Notes: generated from the sequence alone by a model not told the origin. Numbered from the stretch's first letter, positions 42,034-55,389 are shown. The stretch is DNA of 64,000 nucleotides from Adiantum capillus-veneris (GCA_014529385.2 CM043968.1:129369018-129433017), one strand, 5' to 3'. Made by a program: numbers and translations.

Positions 42034-45000
42034 TCATCGAGTTGCAAGGGTGGTAAGGTACTCTCTCAGGATTGAACTTGAGTGGTTCATCAGGTGATTC
42101 TTGAACACTGGGAGGTGTGGATTCCTTTGTAGCTTATGGAGGTCCACTATTGTAGGTGGAGGCTGTGGAGAAGCTGTTACCTCTATGGATGCATTACATG
42201 AGGAACTAGAAGCTTCATGGGACTCCCCCCTTCCTGAGCTAAGTGGAACAAACTGTTCTTTCTTCAGTACCCAAACTAGCTCTGGAGCGGGTGTGTAGCA
42301 TTCTGTGATTTTTTTCTTTCCACGATCGTCAATTCGTTTTGGAGCTACAAGATTGGGTGCACATGGGTCAGGTGACAGGTAAGAACACAATCTATGTTTT
42401 GGCACCCAGATTTGATCATTTCCTTGATAGTAGCCTTGGGCTTCCAATAGTCGTTTAGGAATCCACTGCCACGTTTCCTTACATTTCTTGGAGCGAGTGG
42501 AACGTTTCTTACAAGGCTTCTGTTTTTTAGCACTAGCTATGGTCGCTAAAGAAGATTTAGGGACCCACTTGTATGTTTTCTTTATTATATGAGAGTGAGT
42601 CTTGTCAAAAGCTATATGCATTGCTTCTAGCATATTTAAGGGTATGACCATTTCATCCCCCTCAATGTTACCCAGGTCGTCCACCTATTTGCCCAAGTGT
42701 CTATGGTTGCTTCTAGGTGGACCCAATCCACATTGTCCAACTCAGCCATCCCAGGTAGTACATCCATATAAGGAGAATCTTCCCCAACATCAGCGTCCGC
42801 TTTACACGTGCAACAATACTGCAATGGGATCGAGTGAACTGTCTTGTCAGATCTATGATCAATTATAAACCTGTTTCCTAGGGGATGTGCTCGACCAGTG
42901 ACAAGATCCACTCGAATGACAGAATCTTGGAATTGCAAGAAGACATGGTTTTTACACCAATCATGCACCATTTTTGCTTCCCTCATGAAAGGACGTCCTA
43001 AGATCATCTCCGATGCCATAGTGTGCTTGTAGAAATCCGTAATTGGGCAATTGATGCCGTGTCTCTTTCCTCAAGATTTTTTTTTTTTGGAGCATCGATC
43101 ATGTGAGTACGTTTACTGGTACCACAAGTGTACTTTGTGATGGCTCCTTGGGAACCTCAATCAAGTTTAATGGCGTGATCTTTGGCGCATTTGGATTATT
43201 TGAACATTGGGCAATCAAATGATCTATGCCACATCGATTACACATGAGTATCAGCATTGTAGACGTACTCGCTTGATTGGTTTGCATTAGTGTGGTGTTC
43301 TTTTGTAGCCTAATAGGACACTCGGCCACACGATGTGGACCTCCACACTCATAGCATTGAAGAGGTGGTCTCTTAGCAATGTAATTGATATTTGGCCTCT
43401 TGCAGCAAGAGCAGCTACTTGATAGACAGGTTTAACTTATCCCCAATAGTCCTCCCTGTAGTATTGTGGACTTTCTCCAAGCGAATCCATCCCATAGGCA
43501 ATATTAAGGTCTATATCTTTCTCATAGCCTTCCAAACAAGCAATAGATGACTCACAACCCACTTGATTTACTGAAGTGATTCTCGGATGTGGTGGTTGCG
43601 GTCCTAGCAATGGAGGTGGTAAGGGCGTTGTTTGAACAACATTTTGGGCCCTAGGGACCATGTGTTGTGACGTTTGTTCAAGAGGTGGGAACAGCATCAA
43701 TGCAGGCACTCGAGGTGTGTCTGTCCATGCTAAGGTTGATCTATTGGCCATCGTGCGCTTAAATACTATGCAATCCTTAGCTTGATGACCATACCTCCCA
43801 CAGGCATTGCAGTTCCCATTGAATTTTACTCTAAAACTAGGACATTCACTGGTACTATGCGGTCCATAGCATACTAAGCACCATTGTTACTCCCTTCTTG
43901 GATACATATGATTGTTTTTCGGAGCACAATTGTCTCTAAGACTCTCTTGAATGTCCTTGGTGAGATTTGCTAAAGTCATCTCAGATATATTTGGCTCCCT
44001 AGCAATAGGGTTGAGGGTCATTGGTTGATGCCCCGATGCTTGCGAGATAATAGATTTAGGCTCAACAGACACTCTTTCTCCTTGAATCATTAAATTATCC
44101 TCCAATTGGATTGCGTTGGTGGTGACTGCTTCCCAAGTGGTGATACCTCTAATGACTAGGCCATTGTAGATCTCCTCATGTCGTAATCCCCTAACGAATC
44201 TATCAAGCAATTGATTATTATTGAAGCGCTCATTTAGATTACAATGAGAATTCAAATGCTTCAAGCGACTAATAAAGTCTCTCATTGACTCTCCTTCCTC
44301 TCGTTGGGCTTTCTGGAGCTGAGAGGCTACACCCCAAAGCACTCCCTCTCGTATGTATTCTTTTAAGAACAATCTCCTAAGAGTAGAGTAAATCGTTTTT
44401 TCTCCCACCCTTAGGGTTCTATACCAATCCCCTGCCTTCCCACTTAGGGTTAGGCTTAAAGCATGACGCTTATGCAGGTCATTGTGTTCTCCTAGAGAAA
44501 TCCCATATTTGTTCAAACACTTCGATATGCTTTCTCACATCCCCGTCTCCACTAGATTTTTGTGTGAGCTTGGCTATTTGTACTGCCTTACTTCTAGGTT
44601 CTCTATCAGGCGTGTTACGCATATTCTCAGCAATAGATCGACCGATAGCTTGAGCAAACATTGCCACGTCACCTAAGTGAGCTGGCACCGTGGGTGAAGG
44701 CGCTCCAGAGACTACATGTGGAGTAGGTATTGGCATTGGGCTTGGCGCGTAGGAAGCCCTTGGGTTCCACGTTTGGTATGGTGTGGTGCCATGTGGCGGT
44801 CCAAAGTTCATGTGTGGACCTAGGCATAGCAGACGTCGGATGTGACATGCTAATGCTAGCCGCCGGTATGGTCCCATGGAAATAAGAGCTTGGGTGTTGT
44901 GGTTGTGGAGCATAGGTAGTTGAAACAATGGGAGGGGTAGGAACTACATGAGTACGAGGACCCATAGATGTATACGATTGGTACATACTTGTAGGTACTG

Positions 45001-46200
45001 CAGGCATTGAACTACCATGTAGCAGTGCTTTACTAACAAATGAGGTCCATGGCGTGTTTCTTGGCATGCCCATCATTGGGGTAGTCATGGTAGCCGTGGT
45101 GTCATCAAGGGAAAGATGAGCTAGACTTGGAAAAGTAAAGCTATCACTGGTGGGCTCAGATTGCACTGAGACCCTTGGCGAAACAACAGATGGGGGATCC
45201 ATCGGACTTACCAAGGGAGTCTCCATTTGCGATAAGGTTGTTTGTTTAGCCTTCCCTGTATCCAAGAATCTCATGAGACCCATTGAAGGCATGTGGATCC
45301 CCTTGTTCTGTCTCTCTAGCTTAATAACCCTATGGATGACCTCACAAACTCTTTGTTGTTGATCCTCTACATTAGTAGCACCCGTTGTGGATTGTACGAC
45401 ATCTAACCAACCCCATGTGATAGGAGTGACATGTGTATAGGTCGGTTAGTGTTTCCATTTGTAGTTCGTACTCCCAGTTCTCATTTAGGAACGTTCCATC
45501 TAGGCTTGAGGTGCTAGGGGTGTCCTTTGAAATAGATGCAATGTGGCTCTCTATGGGTTGACCCTTAGTGGTTGCTAAGTTAGGAGCACTCGTTTGCTCT
45601 CCTAGCAAGGATATTGACATCGGAGCTTTTGCTTTTAACTCTCTTCGTTGCTCCGCCTTGCATAAGCTCTCAATTTCCTTTTCCCTAGCCGCAATGATAT
45701 ATCGCTCAACCTCTTGCACTTCGGCAAGGCTTCTACCATCATGTAATATAACCTCGGAGGGAAATAACTCTGAAGAGTCAGGGGGTATAGTGAATGGAGT
45801 ATTCAGGTGAACACTCTCTAAGAGCATAGGGTCTATGTTGGTCATGAATGGCAAATTTACTTCCCCACCCCCCTCATTTACATCGTTAGCTCCATGTTCG
45901 GAGCGAGTGGCTCTACTAAAGGTTTCCTTCGAGCGGCTAAGCACGCTTGGCCCGGACCATGGACCCATGATATGCATGTCTTGGCTTGATCTATCGGGAT
46001 TAGGCATTGGGAAACCCTCCATGACGTCGTAGTCAGAGGAAGAGTCACTAGCCGCTATGTTTGGGTCTTGGTTTTAACTACCTTGGGTCCTCGTCGAGGG
46101 CCCGGAACCTAAGGGTAGGTGGATATTGAGAACTCGCGTAAGTCAAAATGCTCTCTAGTTGCTCGGCCTCTAGCACACGACCAGAGCGCAGATGGATGTG
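42034..46200 (-). pseudogene. E2 gag-protease pseudogene
   Basis: It reads along E1's polyprotein on the minus strand. The order is HLRSGRVLE near 46190, FSRATRSE, the capsid-like domain (ISLGEHNDLHKRHALSLTL, GDWYRTLRV), zinc knuckles (one near 43330 and another near 43230) and YKHTMASEMILGRPFMRE. The C-terminal motifs YKWVPKSSL, WQWIPKRLL and QIWVPKHRL follow, and a fourth is altered to VWVLKKE. Several frameshifts and stops are present. The protease active site has been deleted. Conservation of the W[VI]PK region in both elements suggests it was under selection. Confidence 0.85.
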
Positions 46201-46537
46201 CCTTTGGCACCCTATAAGCGTCGGTGAATAATCTCAAAGGTTAACCGCTTACTTTTTTAGGCGTCCGTTTTTACTCGTTTTTTAATGTTTTTTAATGATC
46301 GGTTTTTGGATTAGAGTGTGTGATAGCCCAAAATGAGCGTATTGCTTAGGGGGTTGTGGTGTGCTTTACAACACAGCGTTCGGTTACCCGAAGCTCTGTT
46401 GGTCCTCAAAAATGTCGATTTTTACCTACACGTGAGGCTAAAATATATAATTTTAAAGGGGGACTGAGGCCTGAGCATGAGCGTGGGCTTGGGTCTGGGG
46501 GATATTCTCAATCGCGATCCTATCTTTAAAATTTATG

Positions 46538-46945
46538 TTTTTTTTTTTTTTTTTTTTTGGGATAAGGTCGCCGCGGCCGCGCTGTGTTAGCACACACACC
46601 TCTAACCTAGCTAGTTACAACTAATAGAGCTATTGTTACACACTAACACACTACTACAACAACTCGTTAGCTAACAGAACTACTTATTGTACTTTACATA
46701 GAACTAACATTATGGATCTACTACCTTAATCCTAACACCTTATCACAAAGAAAACACCTTATGAATAGAAAAAACACAGTATCTTTCAATACCTTATTAA
46801 AAAAACAATACATAGCAGCAAAACAAACTCCTTCTCAACACACACCTCCTTCTCTACCTTTCCTACATTTCAAAATGCACCACAAAGTAACGTAGAGTGC
46901 TGCTCGAGCTTAATGCAGGGCATTCCCCGACAGCGGCGCCAAAAA
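46538..46945 (-). other. E2 leader with poly(T) tract and primer-binding site
   Basis: The PBS is at 46924-46941 (minus strand TGGCGCCGCTGTCGGGGA, tRNA-Asp type). The leader has a T21 run at 46538-46558 (A-run on the element's strand) next to a GC-rich stretch with GCGGCCGC. This part is unlike the E1 leader and may be a small insertion with an A tail, but no duplication was found. Confidence 0.55.
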
Positions 46946-47215
46946 TGTGTGCATCTGTCGCATATGTAAATGCAAGGGACTTGCCGATACACTGTGTGCG
47001 AGCCACAAATGGCTCAAGCACACAACTAGACTAATTTAACAAGCTCAAGAAAGCAAGGGTGTGTCACTCACCGCCCTACGCTCACCTTCATGGAGGATTC
47101 CTTGTTGTGAAAAAGAAGGAGCTACCACGGTGTCGCGCTCAACCGCCTCGTCGCCATCGTGCCATCGTCGCAATGCTCGATCGTACACACTCCCTCTCTC
47201 TCTCACTCACTCATG

Positions 47216-47252
<37 letters not shown>

Positions 47253-47541
47253 GGAGATGAAGAAGAAGAAGATGGAGATGGAGCAAGAGCACTCTTCAAT
47301 TGCACAAATGAGAGAATGAATAAATTTTAGGTCTAGGTGACTTTTATAAGAGCTCACCCCATTCACACTTGGGCGCCCATATGTAGCCAACTAACCCTTG
47401 AATGTTCCAGTTAGAGTGCACCTCTCATCGGCAATCACTCTTACCCTTTTCCTATTGGACCGACAAGCCCGGTACCTAACTCTACCAAATAAATAATATG
47501 GCGTTCGTTGTAGGTGATAGGAATGTGCGTGAGGGTTAACA
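46946..47541 (-). mobile_element. E2 5' LTR
   Basis: On the minus strand it starts TGTTAACCCTCACGCAC and ends GCACACA, 596 bp. TATAAAAG and short CT/CA arrays are present. Clearly diverged from E1's LTR but alignable over its length. Confidence 0.88.
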
Positions 47542-47714
47542 ACTTTACATTTTTTGATGTATAAGATCACCAGACTTATCAAAATAGAAGATATACTACC
47601 ACAAAAAATATGCTAGCAACTTTAAACACCATTACGATAATGCATATATAGGGTAGCTAGCTGCCGCCACCAACAAGGGCACAAAAAGGCATAATTCAAC
47701 TTTTGTTCTCCTAA

Positions 47715-50500
47715 TTAAGGTTTCACACATATCCTAGTTCCTCCCAATGCTTGGTACAATTCAACCTTTTTCAAAGTAGACTGATGTACAAACTCATGAG
47801 TTGATGAGTCAAGCCCAAGAATCTGAAAGAAAACATAATAAAGATGCTTGCATGGAACATAGGTTAGCCGTTTACTATCCCTACGTTGGAAATCCTCGCA
47901 CAACTGCACCTTGGAAAATTGGAAAGAGTCACTGAATAAGTCACCCCTTTCTCCACCAAACCTTCTGTGTGCTAACATAGAAAACACGGGACTCGTTGCA
48001 AACCACAGTCACTTCCTTAATTAAGCTGGCTTGCATTATTCTACCAGCTTCTATCCTATCATGGAATTCCTTTGTTAGTTTAGACCTCCATTTGACAATC
48101 TTTCCATCTCGATACTTTGGGCAAAAACTAGTTGGCACACGACCAGTAGTAGGCATTCCTTGGGGCATTTGTGGAAATCTATTTCCTCCTTGAAGGACAA
48201 AGACATGTCTCTGAAGCATTGCAGCCTCTTCAGAAAGCAAGTTTGTACCTTGTGCCACCATCCACACACCTGGAGCCAGTCCTAGAGGGCCAACAATCAT
48301 CTCATCAAAGTTCCAAGAGTGAGTGTTGCTACTATTACAAGACCAAACAAAACTCTCCACAAAGCCACATAGACGTGCACCACATGGAGGATATTTTCTT
48401 TGTCCCCAAAAGCATGGAGCAACAACACCCTACTTAATGCTTGTAGTCACAGAATCATTAATGAATAGACCACATCTTGTGCCTTGGCTTGTTAGCTCAC
48501 CAAAACATGTCATTTTTCTCCCCGGTTGTGTCCTTCATATAGCCCACACGGTCTTGGGAACACTCTACTCAGGCCATGCCTCTTGATTTGCACTCACTCC
48601 AGGTGCCTTGGTATTTGTCCAACTTGTGTAGTAACCGTGACAAACTCATGCCTGTGACTATCCTCTTCCAAAATTACATCAGAGTCTACTAAAATAGGAC
48701 CTTTTTTTTTATATACTTTTCTCTCTCACTGTTGCTCTGCTCATCTCTAGACTTAAAATTCCCATCTTGTGCATTGATGAGTGCGCCAACTCGACCAATT
48801 TCTTTTGAGAAGTAGAACCCATTGATTGGCCCATAAAGCGCTCAGCAAGATCCTTAACACCTGGCCCATTGCATGATCTCATTCCCTTTAAATACGCATT
48901 GTATCTCACACTTTGAAGAACTGCCAAAGCCGTGTCTGCACTAGTGGCCTCAAACAAACTTATATTAGACTTGTATCCCACAGAGGCACGCATACTAGCA
49001 TGTTTTTCTCCAGACAAGTTTGTCATTGGAACAAAAACACCAGACCCATCTTGTGCAACAAACCTCCCCCCCTATTGTGGTACCCTGACATGCCACCAAG
49101 ACAACCATGTTTCTAGAGTTGGTGTCTCACTCTTAATAGCATGTCCTGCTCCAAAAACGACACAAATCGCCTTTGCAAACATCAGCTAGAGTATCAGTAG
49201 GGGCATGCATCCACTTGCGGCACAAAATTTTATGGTCCTCTTGAGAGGAGGGGCAAATACATTTAACAGTATGTCTAATCATACTCTGTTCCCAATGGAA
49301 AATGCATGAACTTTCCTTCTCTGGCATGGATTTGTTTGCTCCTCCAAAATACACTATCCTAATTTCTATCCAATTTGGATTTTTCTCATTTGCCATAAAA
49401 CCTCTAAACTCAGGTCTCTCAAATCCTTGCTCCATGACGACTTTATTTAGCATATTCCAGAACTCAATCTGTGCATGTTTGTTCTCAACATTGAACTCAC
49501 AAGTAGCCAAAGTCAAAAGTTCACGCACAAAGGGGTCATACACATGGGCTGCCATCATGGGCCAGCCAACAACACGGTCAAAGTGTACCCACATGTCCTG
49601 TAGATTTTCCTCTTGGCCTCATACGATTGACCGAATCCACACCACTACCAGGGCCCTTACTAGACATTTTAAAAACATGAGACTGTTGACCACCTCCCAA
49701 CTGTCCTGGAAATAAAACACTATGCACAAATAAGTATCTACATTTTCTCTTTAGATCAAGAACAACCTCCAACCCTTTTGATGAAACACCTTTAGCTCTT
49801 TTTGCACAATCCAAGCTTCTTTGCACACGGCGCTTTCTTGAAAGAGGAGTGCAATATCAAGAAAGTTTGCAAATTCATCATCCCCAATATGACTTATCTT
49901 GTTTGATTCAAATCCATGAGCTTGTCCATGATAATTTCTTCTATTGCACCTCGCTCAAATTGCTTTGCAGTGGTGTATGGGTCTAAAGTTGATCGTGTAA
50001 ACAATGCTTCACCAATTCCTTGCTTTATAGCTCGACTATGTCCTTTACCTACAGGGTGTTTGTGAGAGCCCAAGTGGATTGCACACCTTGCAGTAGAGAT
50101 TCTTTTTGAAGGAATACAATAATAAATGAGGGCAGGACACGGACTAACACACTCTGGCATCTATCCACAATGTGTGCAAGAGAGCGTTCCATGCTCGCCA
50201 CTCACCTGTCCCTTTGTTGGAGAACGAGACAATCTTCCCTTCCATTGAGTTTCATTATAAAATTTAGATCTTAAAAAGAATGGACAATCAAAATTTGCAC
50301 ATCGTATGTGGCCAGAGCATCTGTTAAATCAGACTATCCCTTTGAAACTGACACTACTACATGTAACACACTCACTCCACATGTGATTGTCATACCTCTG
50401 CTCCATTCCAAACATTGCTAATTTAAGACACGCAGGCGGCAGCTCAAATGCAATGTAACCATCATACCATTTGCACCTCTTATATGTACAACCGAGCTTT
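47715..50500 (-). pseudogene. Mutator-like (MULE) transposase pseudogene
   Basis: On the minus strand, with stops and frameshifts. The N-terminal zinc-binding region runs GCTYKRCKWYDGYIAFELPP, WSECVTCSS, CTHCG and RCAIHLGSHKHPVGKG. A central FPGQLGGGQQSHVFKMS and GPGSGVD come next. The core has GFMANEKNPNWIEIRIVY and CIFHWEQS (the C-x2-H seen in MULE transposases). The C-terminal SWIM-like CEDFQRRDSKRLTYVPCKHL follows. This order matches plant MULE-type transposases that I know from memory. Terminal inverted repeats were not found, and the coding region is broken. Confidence 0.65.
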
Positions 50501-50699
50501 CTATTTTACAGAAAGCGGATTTAATTGATGAAGTCTGTTTGTGTTACTGCTTGTCTCCAAGTTTTGTGAATTCTCAAGAGAAAAGTGTTGTGAATTCTAG
50601 TAATGGTATGCAAAGTGTTAACAAATCTAACGAGCAAAGTGCTCTCAATTTTAATTCTATAGAGCAACGTGCAACTGTTGTAAAACAGGTGTAGTACTA

Positions 50700-52424
50700 G
50701 TTTAAGCCACATGCCAAAGATTAATGCTCTTTCTTTCACGACAATTACAAGTGAATTATTGGCCTCGCTTCGAGGGAAATGTGAGCATGATCCGTTATAT
50801 GGTACATTGTGGAGTGCACAAGTAAACTCTACTTTTTCACAAGAAGAACTACACAATGGAAGAACTTTTCTACGAGGATGGGTATCTTCTTCATAAGGGG
50901 AGAGTATGTGTGCCCAAGGACTTAGCCACTAAGTGTCAAATTCTTTCTTGAGTGTCACGATAGTCTAAGTGCAGGTTGTCTTGGCATTCCGAAGACATAT
51001 GCATTAGTTAAAAAATAATTTTACTAACAAGTTTGTATATGAGTACATGATAGATTGCAAAACATATCAACTGACAAAAGCTAAGCATTTTAGGGTAGGT
51101 GGGCTTTAACAAGCATTAGAAATCCCAAACAAAAAATGAGAAAGCATCTCTATAAATTTCATTGTCGATCTATTTTATGACAGCTCATGCCACGACTCTA
51201 TTTGAGTAGTAGTAGATCGCTTTACCAAGATGTGTAGATGTATTCCTACTACAAAGACTACGCTCAATGCTCTAGAATTAGTAAAGCTATTCATTAAAAA
51301 ATGTGTATAATTATATGGCCTTTCGTCTAATATTGTTGGTGATAGGGACATGAAATTTGATGGCCATTTTTGAAAAGAAGTATTCTATAAACTTGGGACT
51401 ACTCTTAAATTGAGTACACATGATCATCCTCAGACTTATGGACAAACTGAGCGAATCAACCAAGTACTAAAAAGATATGTTACGAGCTTACATTAATAAA
51501 ACTCATACAGGTTGGGAAGGGATTATGTCAATTTTGGAATATTCTTACAATTGAGAAAGATATGTTGCCACAAGGTTTAGCCCATTATGCTCATGTATGG
51601 TTATCAACCTCAATTGCCATTGGCTATCGCATTAGACGTGAAATACATTTGGTTAAGGACTTCTTAAAGGACCATTTTGATATGTTGAAGATTGCTAAGA
51701 GCAATGTTAAGCGGGCTCAGGATCGTTATAAGAAGTTTACAGACGAGAAACACTCCGAAGTCTCCTTCACGGAGGGAGAGTGGGTATTGCTCAAGGCTCC
51801 AAAGCATTCAAAAAGTTTGGAAACTAAGCCCACACCTTAACTTTCACTTAGGTATAGTGATCTGTTTCAGATCCTTAAGAAAATTGGTGAACATGCTTAC
51901 AAACTAGACTCGCTAGCACATTCAAGAGTTCATCTTGTCTTCCATGTCAAGCTCTCCTTCACGGAGGGAAAGTGAGTATTTCTCAAGGTTCGAGAGCATT
52001 CAAAAAATTTGAAATTGGGCCCGCACCTAAACTTTCAATTAAGTATTGTGATCCATTTCAAATTCTTAAAGAAGATCGGTGAATGTGCTTACAAACTAAT
52101 TTTGCTAGCACAGTCAAGAGTTCATCATGTCTTCCATGTTAGCCGCCTATGAAAGTGGCTAGGACAACTAATGTCATTAATTTAAACATTTAGTTGACAA
52201 AATTGAGCCATCTGCTCCACCTAATGAGCCAGAATAGATTTTGAATCACCATAAGTTATGGACACATAATCATGTTTGTCAACAAGTTCTCTTCAAGTGA
52301 AAAGATAGACCTGCGGAGGGTGTCACTTGGGAAATACTAGTGTGCTTAAAAAGAAATTTCCTACTTTTGTTTTGGACATTTTGGACGACGAAAATTCTTC
52401 TCCAAAGGGGGAGTAGTGTCAAGA
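50700..52424 (+). pseudogene. Ty3/gypsy integrase and chromodomain, decayed
   Basis: The plus strand reads GRVCVPKDLATKC and CHDSLSAGCLGIPKTYALVK (integrase zinc-binding region). The core follows, with D-D-E residues in NFIVDLFYDS, GDRDMKFDGHF and GQTERINQVLKRYV. After SEVSFTEGEWVLLKAP comes a chromodomain-like RPAEGVTWEILVCLKRNFP and the ending DDENSSPKGE with a purine tract. Stops and frameshifts are frequent. A 192-bp piece of the C-terminal region (51761-51952) is tandemly duplicated at 51953-52144. Confidence 0.8.
51761..52144 (+). repeat. Tandem duplication within the integrase C-terminus, period 192 bp
   Basis: TCTCCTTCACGGAGGGAGAG at 51761 recurs with one change at 51953. Both copies run on through AAGAGTTCAT to TCTTCCATGT, with about 10-15% divergence by eye. 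Confidence 0.85.
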
Positions 52425-52806
52425 CAAGGGTCTTGGCTCCTTGTCTTGGCTAGGACTTCATTGGCATCCTCTCTCAACCAAGAGTTATGGCAAGGCCATA
52501 TAATTAGGGGGGTTGACTAGGAGGAGTGCTTGTAGTCCCCCACAATGCTTCTATTCTTTCAACTAGATTTTGCCTCCACATCATGGCTACACTCATCCAT
52601 GGGTGCATAACTTGTACCCTCATGCATTTACACTTGTTTATCTTTTTAATCAAGTTTGTTTTTCCCATCTTTTACATTTGATACAATAATTCTCAAAGTT
52701 TCTTCAAGAAAGACTGAAGAGTTGTTTCTCTAGTGTCAACATGATGTTTCTTTGAAGGCAATTGTTGTGCTAGCTTGCCATGTTCCATGTTTAGAAGCAA
52801 TGATCA
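52425..52806 (+). mobile_element. Probable gypsy 3' LTR start
   Basis: TGTCAAGACAAGGG follows the purine tract AAAGGGGGAGTAG directly, as an LTR should. There is no second copy in the window and the right end is not defined. Confidence 0.45.
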
Positions 52807-52816
52807 TAACTTTTTT

Positions 52817-53086
52817 GGCTTTCTAAAAAAAAGCCTTAGTGTAGAGTTGGGTTAGGCATACTTTCATTGTTTTCAATGTCACGATGGAGACTTACCTTAA
52901 AAGCTATTTTCATTTTAAAATATTAGATAAGTCTTTCTATTTCACATTTCATTTCACATCCTTACAAAGCTTGACTTCACTTGCATTTTATTCTTTAAGA
53001 ATGCTAAAGTCAAGCTTCACCTTGCATAATTCTAGTAAATTCTATACATATACATACATAAACACATATTTATTTATTTACTTTAC

Positions 53087-53119
<33 letters not shown>

Positions 53120-53351
53120 CTAAATGAGCAAACCATGGTAAAGGGAAGAAAAAATTGGTAAAATATGTGAGAACTTAGTTCAAAAATCTTGCAAATTCAA
53201 AAATTCAACTATTATTTTCGGTTTGCTTCTTTGCAAGGAGGAAACTCACTCCCTTAATAAAAAAGATATTCTTGAACAATGCTTTACCTTATATAATTCT
53301 AATTAAGCTCAACCTAATTATTTTATCATTTTCTTGTTATTTTAGAAAGCC
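52817..53351. repeat. Dispersed repeat, copy 2
   Basis: Starts GGCTTTCTAAAA and ends TTTTAGAAAGCC like 2857-3743. It has a single 101-bp unit and only a short TA array (53097-53120), so it probably keeps the older form. Confidence 0.75.
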
Positions 53352-53379
53352 ACCTTGACCCTTTCACTTGTTTTAATTT

Positions 53380-54050
53380 CTTCTTGTAACTAATCGTAAA
53401 AATCAAATATATTGCAAAGTATATATAGACTTCTCAAATCAAAAGATTTATGTACATCTAAAGCATAATATAAACGATTGGACAAACAGTGCATCCACAA
53501 ACAAGAAACAAAGAAAATTATTTGCATAGTTGGCTTTATTTTATTATAACACTATGCAGCCATATGCTACTCCAAAAACGCACATTGATTCTTGAAACTC
53601 AATGGCATGTCATTTTTTCATCGCCACACTTATTAATTCCATCCAAGGAAGTTTTAAACCTTATATCATTCACTCGTAAAGAATTCTTTTGTAAAAATGA
53701 ATTGAAGGCGACTACTATATAAGATGCCTATTTCATGGGTTTCAATCACCTTCAGGTAGGTGTAATTACCTGCATGTGCTAGATATACTCTACAGACTCT
53801 TGGTCCTCAAATAGTCAGCAAGAAGTTGATGAAGACCTCACTTTGTTGGCTCCTCAAAATGTCATGCTATTTTAGCAAATGACAACCGCTTTAAGGTATG
53901 AGATCCTCAACATTATTTCACACGGGCATGTTCAAATGGGACCAAGGGTGGAGGAAAAATTGGAGAATGTGAGTATCACGGGTCATACGATCAGTGGCTT
54001 GAATTTATAAAATTGCCCAAAATTTACAAATCTACCGGCATTTACACTAT
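53380..54050. other. No recognisable gene
   Basis: AT-rich intergenic sequence. Nothing supportable. Confidence 0.45.
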
Positions 54051-54500
54051 TGTGGTGTGTGGCTGGACAAGCCTCGGTGTGAACCCACTTGTATGTTCCA
54101 AGATTTTCTCGGTTAGTTGTAGCTTCTCAATATAAGCAGTTGCCTATCACTTGTGAAGGCACGCTCAGTTTGGCTCATTCTCTCTCTCTCTCTACTCCTT
54201 GTGACGAGCACGTCACATTGGTGGAGTTGACGAGCATTTCTTGGTCCATTTCTTGCTAACTTCTCGTCCTTGCTTGGTGTGGTGTGTGGCCGTACAAGCC
54301 TTGGTGTGTATGTGCCAGGATTGTCTCAGTTAGTTGTAGCTTCTCAATATAAGGAACTGCCTATCACTTGTGAAGGCACGCTCATTTTGGCTCATTCTCT
54401 CTCTCTCTACTCCTTGTGAAGGGCACAAAACATTGGTGGAGTTGACATGCATTTCTTGGTACATTTCTTGCTAAACTATTTGTCCTTGCTCGGGAGTCGG
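54051..54500 (+). repeat. Tandem duplication of a promoter-like segment, period 227 bp
   Basis: TGTGGTGTGTGGC at 54051 recurs at 54278. Each unit has CTCAATATAAG (TATA-like), CACTTGTGAAGGCACGCTCA and a CT run at the same offset. It resembles an LTR promoter block duplicated in place. No coding partner is recognised. Confidence 0.75.
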
Positions 54501-54527
54501 GATGGCTTTCTCTTTGGATAGGTACTA

Positions 54528-54530
<3 letters not shown>

Positions 54531-54568
<38 letters not shown>
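54531..54568. repeat. (GA)n microsatellite
   Basis: About 19 GA units. Confidence 0.95.
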
Positions 54569-54570
<2 letters not shown>

Positions 54571-54693
54571 CTGCTTGTGTATCTAGAAGCTACCCCTCTG
54601 TGCTTGACACAACGTTTCTATTGGTTTCAAATCAAATAGGCCTAGTGCAGCTTCTTGCATGCGCGAGAAAGGAACCTTGTTGCACGCAAGCGA

Positions 54694-54724
54694 ACACACA
54701 CACACACACACACACACGCGCGCA
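54694..54724. repeat. (CA)n/(CG)n microsatellite
   Basis: CA units ending in a CGCGCG run. Confidence 0.9.
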
Positions 54725-54879
54725 CAGATTCTTCTCACTCATTTTCTTCTGTATCAAGCCCATCTCATTTTGCCTCTTCTTTCAACTAGTAAAACGGCAC
54801 CACCTTCGGCGGCGGCATGGCCCATCCTACCCTCAAACCCCTTGCTCTTGACAAATTTCATAAAGACAGATCAAGAAAA

Positions 54880-54881
<2 letters not shown>

Positions 54882-54938
<57 letters not shown>
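54882..54938. repeat. (CT)n microsatellite
   Basis: About 28 CT units. Confidence 0.95.
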
Positions 54939-54940
<2 letters not shown>

Positions 54941-55179
54941 CCACAGGTTTAGTGTAATCCCACCTCGATAACTTTAAATTCACCTTTTCCTATTAAGTTG
55001 AAGGTGAAAAAGCTGACAGGTTTTGAAAATTTTGTATGTATTTGTCAAGACGACACACGTGAGATCAATATAATATTGAGTACAAACGATCGCTCTTACC
55101 ATGACACATGGTATTTATAAGGTGATATTTGGGTGTAGATCTTCTAAACCCATATCTCATTGGTGTACAACTTAGCCTT

Positions 55180-55181
<2 letters not shown>

Positions 55182-55226
<45 letters not shown>
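55182..55226. repeat. (GA)n microsatellite
   Basis: About 22 GA units. Confidence 0.95.
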
Positions 55227-55229
<3 letters not shown>

Positions 55230-55331
55230 TGGGAACCTGCAAGGATAGAGGCCCTCCCAACTGGCCATTATCTGCTACATACATAGTGTTCCAAAATGGC
55301 CAACAATCAGTTTGTTTCACTTCACCCTCAA

Positions 55332-55334
<3 letters not shown>

Positions 55335-55389
<55 letters not shown>

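Larger units (their letters stand above)
39590..47541 (-). mobile_element. E2: older, deleted relative of E1
   Basis: An 8-kb LTR element on the minus strand. LTRs lie at 46946-47541 (5') and 39590-40295 (3'), with a PBS, a polypurine tract and a gag-protease pseudogene homologous to E1 throughout. Relative to E1 it has lost about 1.2 kb covering the Lys-rich linker and the protease active site (junction near 43049). Its 3' LTR lacks the first TGTTAACC and about 25 bases of its outer end, and no target duplication is recognisable. The outer end may therefore be a rearrangement breakpoint. It has no RT or integrase either, which supports E1's organisation as a family trait. Confidence 0.88.

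Noticed and set aside
46538-46558. Processed pseudogene or SINE tail
   Set aside because: An A21 run exists on the element strand, but no target duplication and no recognisable parent sequence were found.
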